Shown here piece by piece: positions 30,233 through 39,900 of a DNA stretch of 64,000 nucleotides. This DNA is from a virus. Position 1 is the first letter of the stretch; each line of letters starts with the position of its first letter. The notes beneath the pieces were generated by a model. The model saw only the letters and a program-made list of their open reading frames with translations. It had not been told where the DNA came from and ran no database searches. A program made the position numbers and the translations under genes. The DNA is taken from IMG/VR virus record IMGVR_UViG_3300021962_000096, positions 1 to 64,000 of that record; one strand, given 5' to 3'.

Positions 30233-31224
30233 GATGCAGTTCCGTCAAATCCAAAATCATCCCCAAATTGAATCAGGTTATTATCTTCGGAGGTTATAGA
30301 TTTGACACTATCTCCTTTCAAATGAGACTTAATTGTTGTGCCATCAACTCCTCTATCTATTGTAATATTATTTCCACTAACAAGTCTTACATATACTTCT
30401 TCTTGGTTTATATCCAAATATGTATCTTTGACAATTCCAGAAGCATCATCGACTTTAATTAAGGTATCGGTTGTTTTAACATCATCCGATAGAGAAGTTA
30501 AAACGTTTCCAGTATAATTTTTAATTGCTCTTGCTGTTTGTGTATATGTAAGTTCTCTTTGATTTGAAGGATCACCAGCACCAATAGCAACAGTAGCTCT
30601 CTTGATAATATCTGCAGAAACATCTGGAATTGGTCCAAACAAATAAGTTTTGGCGCTAAATCTCAATGTATAGGTCAAAACTCTTCTCGTTGTATAATCA
30701 CCTTCGTAATCATCAATCATAGTAATATTTTCTAAGATAATTGGAATATCTTTTTTCTCATTTATATCTGATGCCAATTCAACAGTGAGATTGAACTGAG
30801 GTTGAAAATATGGCAAAATCTGTTCTACTATTTGCAATGCATCATCATTTAATTTTGACATAATTGATAACTCAAATTGCATCGTGTAGGGAACTGGCAT
30901 ATATGCCTTTCTAGTTTTAGTTCCGTCAGAAGAATCTTTTTGTAAAAACCTTTGTGTTGTAGTTACTTTTCTTGATGGATCATAAGTAACTCCAGTAAAT
31001 TCAAATGACATCCTTGGCAATGTCATTGCAGTTGGATTATTTAAATCAGCTTGTTGATTGATTCTTGCTAAAAACTTTTGTGTAGGTCCATAAGCAAGAG
31101 GAACTTTAATGATGCTACTTACATCTCCGTTAGAATCAGTTTTCTGAATTTCGATGTTATTAAAAAGGGTACCGAAAGCAATAATAGTCTTTCGAAAAAT
31201 TTCGTTATAAAAATATTCAAACAT
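30229..31224 (-). CDS. 15: gp15, proximal tail sheath stabiliser/terminator
   Basis: 331 residues; T4 gp15 is 272. The start MFEYFYNEIFRKTIIAFGTL corresponds to T4 MFGYFYNSSFRRY, and DDALQIVEQILPYFQPQFNL is almost identical to T4 (DDMFQIVEQILPYFQPHFNT). About 60 extra residues at the C-terminus form a separate beta-rich module (KTTDTLIKVDDASGIVKDTY, VDGTTIKSHLKGD). gp15 caps the tail and joins it to the neck. The order gp13-gp14-gp15-gp16 is as in T4. Confidence 0.96.
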   Translation of the reverse strand: MFEYFYNEIFRKTIIAFGTLFNNIEIQKTDSNGDVSSIIKVPLAYGPTQKFLARINQQADLNNPTAMTLPRMSFEFTGVTYDPSRKVTTTQRFLQKDSSDGTKTRKAYMPVPYTMQFELSIMSKLNDDALQIVEQILPYFQPQFNLTVELASDINEKKDIPIILENITMIDDYEGDYTTRRVLTYTLRFSAKTYLFGPIPDVSADIIKRATVAIGAGDPSNQRELTYTQTARAIKNYTGNVLTSLSDDVKTTDTLIKVDDASGIVKDTYLDINQEEVYVRLVSGNNITIDRGVDGTTIKSHLKGDSVKSITSEDNNLIQFGDDFGFDGTAS

Positions 31225-31246
31225 TTTGCCAAGGATTAATAATTAC

Positions 31247-31253
31247 TATTTAA
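31247..31253 (-). promoter_or_regulatory. late-promoter-like motif upstream of gp15
   Basis: Minus-strand TTAAATA (context TGTTAAATAGTA) in the gap between gp14 and gp15, 23-29 bases before the ATG. Confidence 0.4.
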
Positions 31254-31257
31254 CAGT

Positions 31258-32679
31258 TTAGGGGACTCCAAATGGATTTTGTTCAGTAAAATCTAAAATT
31301 AAATCAGCCTCCGCCTCAATTTCGGAATTTGAAGTAAATCCATCATCTTTAGGGAATTCCTGAATACTCTTCAATCTGTAACTTGCTGAAGATGCAGAAC
31401 CTACTATGGTTTCTCCATATATAAAATCTCCGTTGACATTATAAACATCGAGAACTGATGTAGGTTTATCCCAATTCTTAACTCTTGCTATTGTTCCAGA
31501 TGTTTGTCCGGTAACAATTTCATTAAGTTGGAATGTTCCGATTGAAGTTGATCCTGCTCCAGAAATAGTAATTGTTGGAGATGAAGTATAACCGGATCCA
31601 GAGTTGGTGAGATAGATAGCAGTTACACTTCCAGTTGAATTAATTGCAGCAACACCGATAGCAGTCGTTCCAGTTCCAGGTGAAGAGAATGTAACCGTTG
31701 GTGCTGTGGTATATCCAGATCCACCATATGTGATAGTTACAAATCCAACTGCTCCAACTGTAGTTATTCCCGTTGTAGCTGCAAATCCAGTTCCATCTCC
31801 TCTAACCGCAACTAAAGGAGCAACTGTATATCCATATCCAGGATTAATAAGTCTGATTTCTTGGACGGATTTATCAGCAGGATCTACATTCTTATTACAT
31901 ACAACTATTCCACCAATCATAATTGCAGTTCCAATTCCAGTTCCTCCGTATTCTGGAGAAGAAGAAAATCCAACTTGCGGAGCATAAGAATAACCTCCAC
32001 CTCTATTACTGATATAAATTGCATTAATTGATCCATTAACGATACCAGTAGAAGCAGTAGCAGTAGAAGCAACTCCAACCATATTGAGAGTCAACATAGC
32101 ACCACCAACTCCAAGAGGAGTTGATCCATCAACACTAGTGCCTCCAACAAGCTCATCATCTACATCATCGATACCAGTATCAATAACTTCATCTTCTATT
32201 CTGAAGAGTTCACATTTCAAAGTATAAACGTATGTAGAATTTAATTGATGAAATGGTTTTTCGTGCTCTACATATTTTATTTCAAATATTCTTCCACCAA
32301 GTGGAAAATAAACCAAATCTCCTTCTTTTGGTCTTTCTGGGACTAAATTTAAAGAGTTTTGTTGTGCTAATGGTCTAATATAAGTTTCGTATCTTTCTTT
32401 TGAAATAGTTAAAGTTATTTCCTGTTGCGACTGTATTCCAAATTTGGAAAGAATGACAGTATTGTCATTGTATCCCTCAAAATTTTCTACATATGCCTCT
32501 AAAGGATATGCTTCTTTAAAAGAAGATTCAATTACCTCTTCAATTACCGTTTTTGTAGTAATAAATTGTCGAGGCATATAATGAACCTCAACACCATACA
32601 TTCTCAACTGTTCATTGATGAGATCTTGTACTAAACTTTGTTCTGTTTTTGAACCTTGCTGGAAAAAGGGATTTAACAT
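31258..32679 (-). CDS. 14: gp14, neck protein with an inserted beta-repeat region
   Basis: 473 residues; T4 gp14 is 256. The N-terminal about 180 residues match gp14 (NPFFQQGSKTEQSLVQDLIN, EVHYMPRQFITTKTVIEEVI), and the conserved end (IEAEADLILDFTEQNPFGVP) is also present. Between them, about residues 206-380 hold three to four tandem units of the form GxGYxxxPxVxxSxPGxGxxA (e.g. GGSGYTTAPTVTFSSPGTG), a module also found in gp8, the gp7-position giant and the 2487-residue protein. gp14 with gp13 joins head and tail. The added repeats may decorate the neck. Confidence 0.95.
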   Translation of the reverse strand: MLNPFFQQGSKTEQSLVQDLINEQLRMYGVEVHYMPRQFITTKTVIEEVIESSFKEAYPLEAYVENFEGYNDNTVILSKFGIQSQQEITLTISKERYETYIRPLAQQNSLNLVPERPKEGDLVYFPLGGRIFEIKYVEHEKPFHQLNSTYVYTLKCELFRIEDEVIDTGIDDVDDELVGGTSVDGSTPLGVGGAMLTLNMVGVASTATASTGIVNGSINAIYISNRGGGYSYAPQVGFSSSPEYGGTGIGTAIMIGGIVVCNKNVDPADKSVQEIRLINPGYGYTVAPLVAVRGDGTGFAATTGITTVGAVGFVTITYGGSGYTTAPTVTFSSPGTGTTAIGVAAINSTGSVTAIYLTNSGSGYTSSPTITISGAGSTSIGTFQLNEIVTGQTSGTIARVKNWDKPTSVLDVYNVNGDFIYGETIVGSASSASYRLKSIQEFPKDDGFTSNSEIEAEADLILDFTEQNPFGVP

Positions 32680-32683
32680 ATGA

Positions 32684-33538
32684 CTATCCGATCATATCCA
32701 TTGGAGGAAGTTCATAGGTATTGGACATTTTTTCCATAATGACATCCAATTCTTTTTGTGCGTCATCATATATTTGTCTACCATTTAATTCGACTCCTCC
32801 AGGAAGTTTAACTCCTTGGAATTTGATTAAATTTTGTCCCCACTGTTTTTTAATCAAAGCCGTCAAATAAAGTTTGAGGAATGAATCATTCCAAACTCTA
32901 GAATAATCATTTGGGTTTAATGTGCTATAGGAATCAATGACGATATAATCATTTGTCGTAGCTGATGCCCAATCAATATCTAAATATAATCTATCTTGTC
33001 TCTTATTAAATCTTACTTGTTTTTCAGTATTGAGTAAAAAATCAATATCTTCTAGATATGACTTTACCATGGAGTATGAAAGAAGTTCTGTGCTCCCCCA
33101 GTAGTAAATATCATTCAAGAACAGTTGATATTTAATACTAAACATGTTATTGGTGATAGTATTGCTACCATCGAACTTAAAAATTTTATTTACACCAATT
33201 ATATTGGGGGGAACTTGTAAATAGTTGCTATTTTCCTCAAAAGTAAATGTAGTTGCGGAACTATCTCCAGCAATAGTAGTAGATGCAGTGGTGGTTGCGA
33301 TTCCTACCGCAGTATTAGATCCACCTCTACTTCTACCTCTATCAATATCAGATTGAGTTATTTTATACTTATAATACGTTTGATAGACGCCATCAAAATG
33401 TCTTTCTTGGAAAAACTGTATAGCATCGTCTACAAGATCATCAATTTGCTCATCGGCAACGTTAATTTCCAAAACTGGAGCACCCAGTTTTCTCTTGCAG
33501 TATTCTATCAAAGTTGCTCTAGTCGTAGGCTGTGCCAT
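32684..33538 (-). CDS. 13: gp13, neck protein
   Basis: 284 residues; T4 gp13 is 309. The N-terminal TRATLIEYCKRKLGAPVLEI then NVADEQIDDLVDDAIQFFQE is the gp13 signature, followed by the conserved IIGVNKIFKF, DIDWASAT and RVWNDSFLKLYLTALIKKQW segments. It forms the upper neck ring that seals the packaged head and binds the tail through gp14 and gp15. gp14 starts 4 bases after its stop. Confidence 0.95.
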   Translation of the reverse strand: MAQPTTRATLIEYCKRKLGAPVLEINVADEQIDDLVDDAIQFFQERHFDGVYQTYYKYKITQSDIDRGRSRGGSNTAVGIATTTASTTIAGDSSATTFTFEENSNYLQVPPNIIGVNKIFKFDGSNTITNNMFSIKYQLFLNDIYYWGSTELLSYSMVKSYLEDIDFLLNTEKQVRFNKRQDRLYLDIDWASATTNDYIVIDSYSTLNPNDYSRVWNDSFLKLYLTALIKKQWGQNLIKFQGVKLPGGVELNGRQIYDDAQKELDVIMEKMSNTYELPPMDMIG

Positions 33539-33557
33539 TTATTCAACACTTTTTGAG

Positions 33558-33564
33558 TATTTAT
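33558..33564 (-). promoter_or_regulatory. late promoter motif upstream of gp13
   Basis: Minus-strand CATAAATACTC (ATAAATA core) in the 39-bp gap between the 58-residue gene and the gp13 ATG. Confidence 0.6.
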
Positions 33565-33577
33565 GGTCGATGTTTTC

Positions 33578-33754
33578 TTACCCAGGAACACCGATAAAAG
33601 CAAGAACTTCTTGTTGCTTAAGATATAATTTGACATATGTTTTAGCAATGTTTCTCAACACTTCTATGTCATCTACTTTATCAATCTCTCTTGCAGATTT
33701 GACATATGTCAAAGATTTATTTAAATTTGTGAGTTCAATTTTGTCTGGATCCAT
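33578..33754 (-). CDS. small protein before gp13 (58 aa)
   Basis: Read directly: ATG at 33754, TAA at 33578. The protein begins MDPDKIELTNLNKSLTYVKS and ends VLAFIGVPG; the middle is a single long helix (VLRNIAKTYVKLYLKQQEVL). The 5' end overlaps the previous gene by 20 bp. No family is recognised. Its place in a tightly packed structural operon, and its helical character, support a real small structural or assembly protein. Confidence 0.7.
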   Translation of the reverse strand: MDPDKIELTNLNKSLTYVKSAREIDKVDDIEVLRNIAKTYVKLYLKQQEVLAFIGVPG

Positions 33755-33968
33755 TGATAAGACTCCTTATTAAGGTTTTTAATTCATCCATATCATCCTT
33801 AATTCTAGCAAGATCATCCTCAATGTTTTGTATCTTATCAGTCTCTTTAGATTTAAGGTTTTTTCTTTTCATATATTCATTATATTCTTTCATATTATCA
33901 TTGATGATGGAATTTGTATGAGGGTCTCTCTTTAAATTTGAGTGACCCTCAACTTTAATATAATCCAT
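33735..33968 (-). CDS. small coiled-coil protein after the 2487-residue gene (77 aa)
   Basis: 77 residues. It starts MDYIKVEGHSNLKRDPHTNS, a start I recall from many T4-like cyanophages, with a C-terminal coiled coil (KIQNIEDDLARIKDDMDELK). The ATG is 5 bases after the stop of the large gene and its end overlaps the next start by 20 bp. In T4 the corresponding position (between gp12 and gp13) holds fibritin, but this protein is far too short to be a whisker. Role unknown; a trimeric peg or assembly factor is possible. Confidence 0.75.
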   Translation of the reverse strand: MDYIKVEGHSNLKRDPHTNSIINDNMKEYNEYMKRKNLKSKETDKIQNIEDDLARIKDDMDELKTLIRSLINGSRQN

Positions 33969-33973
33969 AACTA

Positions 33974-36900
33974 TCAGGCAAGAGCAATCACTCTTAGATT
34001 TTTAAATCTTGGTGGATATGCTTGATTTGTAGAGGTTAATACTAATTTTATTCTATACAATCTAAAGTCTGGCAAATTATTAACTTCAAATTGATATTCT
34101 TTGTATTCTATTTCATTAGGAGTAAATCCTAATGATGAAGATTGTGATACAAACTGAGATGGTTTCCCATCATTTAAGGATGGATCAATAACGTTTCCAA
34201 TGCCATTTATATTATTCCATCCTGGGAATGGAGTAAAGACAGGTACAAAGTTTTCTTCTGTTCCAACTGCATAGAAAGCACGAATATCACTGAAAACGTT
34301 GACATGCGCGTCAAGAATGATTCTAATTGAAGAAGCTGGAGTTTGGAGTCTATTTTCTTTGGAAAGATATTGGAATGCAGTAGGATCTTCATCAATAGTG
34401 TTTACTCTTGGATCATTTGCGTAATCGGTAATAGGAGCATTAACTCTATTAGATGTTAGAATTATATTTGATCTCTGAAGATCTATAACTGGACTAATTC
34501 TAGAATCAGTTGTTCCAAGTAAAACTCTCATGTTGAAAGATTTGCTGTTCGGTAAAGTTGATAAAAATTCATTTTCATTAACTTCTGAGCAAATAAGTCT
34601 TTGACTATCAAGATAATTTGTTTGATTGATAGTTACACTCTCAAATCCTTTATCGACAAATGTTTGTTCTGATCCATCAATACTTTGTCCCGTAACTGTT
34701 CTTATTTGAGCATTGAGAGAAGTTCCCCTTACAGTTGTATTCTGAAGCATTGGAGAAATTATTTCATAAGCAATATTTTGTGTTGCTTTTACTGTCTTTC
34801 CTCCAGCAGATTTTTGCTCTCCCAAGTACAATTTGGGATAACTTGTTCCAACGGTTCTATCTGTGCCATTAGAAGACATATCAAGATCAATATAGTAAGA
34901 ATCAAATTCAATGTTAGACGAGGATACGTCATGTTGTTTGTTAATTCTTCTAAGCGAAACTCCACCTAATTCATACTTATAAACTGGTGTTCCTGCTGGA
35001 TAATTTTTACTGTTTCCAGAAATAGCTCTAACAATTCCACCGCCGATTTGATTTGCACTAGTACTAGTATACGAAATAACTTCATCACCAATAACAACAT
35101 AACCTATATTTGTTGTGCCGACACCAACATTTTCAAATAAACCAAAATTAGATGACGATTCTACAGAAATTGGGTCAGTTGAATCAATAGAATATGGGGA
35201 AGTTAATTTTGTAGGAGCTACATCAGATTGTACATTAGAAATAATGACCTTATTTCCTGCAAAATTCATGCCATGGTTTTTATGATTTACCTTGAATGAA
35301 AGACCAGTATTTTCGATAGTAACGAGATTTGCCTCCACTCCACCACCACTAGAACTATTCATATCAACAGTGGTAAGACTATTATTAATATATTGGATAG
35401 TTGATCCAGTACCAGTTGTAAAGTCTCCCTGTACATTTTCAAGTATAAGTTCTGTTGTACTTGCGATAGATACAATAGAAAGTCTTAAATTAGATCCTGC
35501 TGGAGAATTTCCAAGAGAAGATACTCCAACTACATCACCAACAACATATCCATTTCCTCCATTTACGATAGTAGCACTTTGAACAATTCCACCAGATACT
35601 TGAATATCTGCAGTTGCATTAATTCCGTTTCCAGTGATAGATGTTAAAGCAATTCCCGTAAATGTATAACTACCGCCATCAACTGCAGAAGGAGTATATC
35701 CTATACCTGGATTTATTACTTGCAGAGTTCCTGTAGAAATACCAGATCCGCCGACATATTTTCCAGAAGCATTGGAATTTTTCTGAATAATAGTATTGCC
35801 GAGGGTTAGATCAGAATCTAAGAGTGCAGATGTTATTCCGAGTCTAATTCTTCTAGATTCTAAGGAAATTGGGTTTGAAATGAGCGGTGCGACTTGACCA
35901 TTTCCAACAGAAAGAGTTGGATTGAAGAATTCAAGAGTTCCATTCTCTACAAATTCTGCTCTATAAAGTGTAAACTTAAGATCTTCCCATTGAGAAGGTT
36001 CCCAAACAGAAGAGTTTTGTGATTTGAATAGAGATCCAAGATAAGGTTGTTGGGCAACAAATTCTTGAGAAATAAGATCATTTTCGCCAACTCTAGAGAT
36101 GAATACACTATATTTTGCGGAATTTGATCTTACTACAACAGCGTATTCTGTTTGACCATCCAAATAGACTGGAGCTGGGAATGTAAATGTTGTTGGGACA
36201 GATGCATCATTAGAAACATTTACATTTGCAGGATCTAAGTAAACTTCCGAGAAAGGAAGAACAGTTTGTGTTGGTGTTCCAAGTTTAGTGGTTCTGATTT
36301 GAACACCAACAGGAATATCTGCATCATCCTTAGTTCTGAAGTAAAGATCTACTTTTGATAAGAATATTCCAGTTTCATCTTCAACAAAGAAGGTTTGTGC
36401 AAGAGGGTCATAATAACCAATAATAACCTGTCTGCTTGATTGCGAAATAACTTGAGAATCAACAACAACCGTTCCTGTGGTTCTTCTTACATCTTCGGTT
36501 TGAGATGTTTCTATAGTTTCAATTCTTGCATTTCTAACAGAAATAATATTTTCTTGAACAGTTTCTAATGTTCCAGAAGATATGAAGGTTTCGACTCCAT
36601 GAGTACTTGAAAGATCTCTATTGTTTGAATTGTCACTGCTAAGTTCAAAGGTCTTTGATCCAGTTTCAAATCTAGGGAATCCAATTACATCACCATCTGG
36701 AATAAAGAAACTTCCTTGTACATTTGCAGCAATGTCGCTCACCAATCTCATGTTTGAAATTACTGCTTGAGCACCACTGGTTTCTCCTTTTAGGATCATT
36801 CCAGTTTCGCCAAATCCGTAATATTCTCCATCTATCTGGTTGGACAAAGAATAAGTATCTACGTTAAGAATAGTTGATGTTGACGAATATACAGTTGGCA

Positions 36901-39900
36901 TTGCCTCATCAGTATACGGATTGATGGGGTAAACCACAGTTGGAGCATTATATTCACCTTCTCTATGATTTGGAGTTGCTAATCTAAACTTAATGTATGG
37001 TTTGGATTTATCTTTTTCTTCCCCAAGACCAGTTGCTCTAGTAGTTCCAACTACCTTTTCTCCGACTTGGAAAGAACCAGAAATCATGTCGATTTCAAGT
37101 AGTTTTGGTGTAACAAACTTGGTAACATCAACACCATCAAAGAAAGCATAAACTCTAGTCTTAGGTTTGAATCTTCTTCCGTCAACAGTAATGTTTCTTG
37201 ATCTCATACTTGTGATCAAGTCTTTACTTACAACTCTATCACCAACAGAAGTATTATCCCATTGCTCTACAAATTGCTGTTGTGTACCAGTTCTGGTCTT
37301 ATATCCAGTATCAATAGTTTCTTGAATTTGTTCTCTAATAACTTGAGTGGTTCTGGTGCCATAAGCAGCAATGCTCCAACCTCCCCCTAAGTTTCCTCTC
37401 CATTCTCCACCAAAAGATCTAGTTACAGTTCTTTCTCCACCAATAACTTCTCTTCCTGTCCAGAAAGTTTCCCAAGAATTCCAAACAACTGGAGCAAGAC
37501 CGGTTTGAGGATCAATGCCAAGATTTTCTACAGCATTTTGAAGGGTTTCATTATAATTTCCTTGAGCCTCAATAATTTTAGCATCAATTCTCTTTTGATC
37601 AACCCAAACGTCAGATGAAGGTGTTAATGCGATTGTTCCTTCCCAGAAATTAAGAATAAAAGGAGTTACGCTTTCGGACTTGGTTGCATATGGTTGCTTC
37701 AACCATTCTGTTTCGGAATAATCAAGAGTTACAACATCTTCTCCTCTTCTAATATTAACTCCAGTTGGTTGTTTAAATCTCAAATCTTCAGACGACAGTT
37801 TTGTTGGATATGGCTGAAGATCTATAGATGTTGTATAGTGAGATGGTCTTACTTCTCTTGCAATATAATCAATTGCGTTTTTAACTTCTTTACTTGTATC
37901 TTGTGGTTGCAATGTTGAGAAATTATCAACAAAGAAACCAGATTTAAATTTATTTAAACCTTCATTGTCAGCGATAAACAAGTTGTTAGTATCAGTTTCT
38001 AGCAATGAAAGAGTGGTATAGTACTCAAGATTCCTGATTCTATCCTCAAGTCTCTTAATATCTTTCATTGTATATCTCTTATGCTGTAAGAAGCTAAAAG
38101 ATACATTTTTCACATCATAAAGATATGGTGGTATTGTTGCTTGACAAATCTCGATAGCATCATCTACGTTTACTGGTTTTTCTGGTTTATCTGAAGGAAT
38201 TCCATATTTTACTTGGAATTTGCCATCTTTAGATAAGAAAATTCTATCAATTCTTCCAACATAATAAGAATAATTCAAAGTAATTGCTTCATCAGACGCA
38301 AGAACGTTTGATGCACTATTGCCTGTAGATCCAAATGTTCTTCCATGGAATTCAAGAGGAGATCTTGAACCTTCAGATACATTATAATTCGTTACTTTTG
38401 GTCTAATGTCAATAATATCAGTATTTCTTGAGTTTCCTATAAACTGGATATCATTTGTATAGTTAAATTCTTTATAAGAATTTGCAGTTACGAAATCTCC
38501 ATCATCAGAAGATTCAAAAAATCCATTAGTATAGTAAATTTTTAACTTTCTTGTTGGAGCAGCATATTTTTGTGATCTAATGATGGAACTATGACCCAAA
38601 ATAGTGCCAGTTTGACCATTTTTGAATGTATAGTTATTCGAAATATTAATGCTAGATGTTGTTAAACTAGAAATTACCGATTGAATTTCGGTTTCATCAA
38701 AAATTACAGTTTCTCCTTCAGCGAATCCAATTTCATTCAGACTGATGAAAGAAATAGTATTATCATCTATTCTTTCTGCTACCATTCCAACTGCTCCGCT
38801 GGACTGACCAACAAACTCTTCACCAATAACCAAATCAGAAGTTTTGCTGCTTGGTCCAGAAATGGTGACTAAAGTCATTTGAGGAGCAAAAGGTTCAGAA
38901 GTTCCAAATGACTCGAAAACACCCAAAACATCCGTAGCATCTCCAACATTCAACGAAATTTCTTTATCCTGTACTCTTGTTCCATATGGATAATTGCCAT
39001 ATGTAAGACCATCATTGATGGAAGTAGTTCCTACACCAGAAGCAGAGTTATTTGAGTATGGAATCAAAAGCGTTCCTACTCTATTTTTTCTTTTTACTTT
39101 TTCTTTTACTTTAGTTTTTGTGAGAGTAGCAACTAAGGTCGCTCCAGTATTTGAACCACTTAAATTATAAATTTGCAGTTCTTTTGCGTCAGAACTAAAT
39201 TCGAATTTATCAGATGTCAATACTTCATATGTTCCATCAGATCTAAACAGTGTATATCTTTCTTCATCAAAAGGTAAAAATTGAAGATCTGTTCCAGCAC
39301 TTACAGTAGTGGATAATTTTTTAGTTGCATCAATAATCAAATTACTGTATGTTTTTCGTACAGTCAAATTAGTATTGTTTATAGAAACATTTGAAATATT
39401 TTTTCTAGCGAGTCTAGTATAAAGAGTATTGTCTGTAGAATCGCCTAATTTTGTTGTAAGATATGTTAAATCAGTTACTTGAAGAGTAGAATCTGGAAGT
39501 TTGCTTGATGTAATTCCTGTTACTGTGGCAACTCCTGCAATTACTACATGAGTAGTTCCTACACTAACAACTCTAGCGATAACTGGATTTGGAAGAGATG
39601 TATCAGTAAATCTTACAAGATTATTGATAGATATTGATCCTGGGAAAAATTCATTCGAAGAACGAATTGAACTAAACCCTGTTTCTACATCGATAGCACT
39701 GATAGTTGCGATTCCGATGGATAAAGAAGGTGTCTGTAAAACATCCGCAGTGAAAGAATTTGCTGCTCCAACTACTCCATAAACGGACTTAACATCCGAC
39801 ATTCCATATGAAGTTACTGAAGTTGCTACTCTAGTATTCGAAATTCCATCAAAAGAGAAAGTCTCATTTACAAGAAAATCCCCAGATGTCTGATATACCG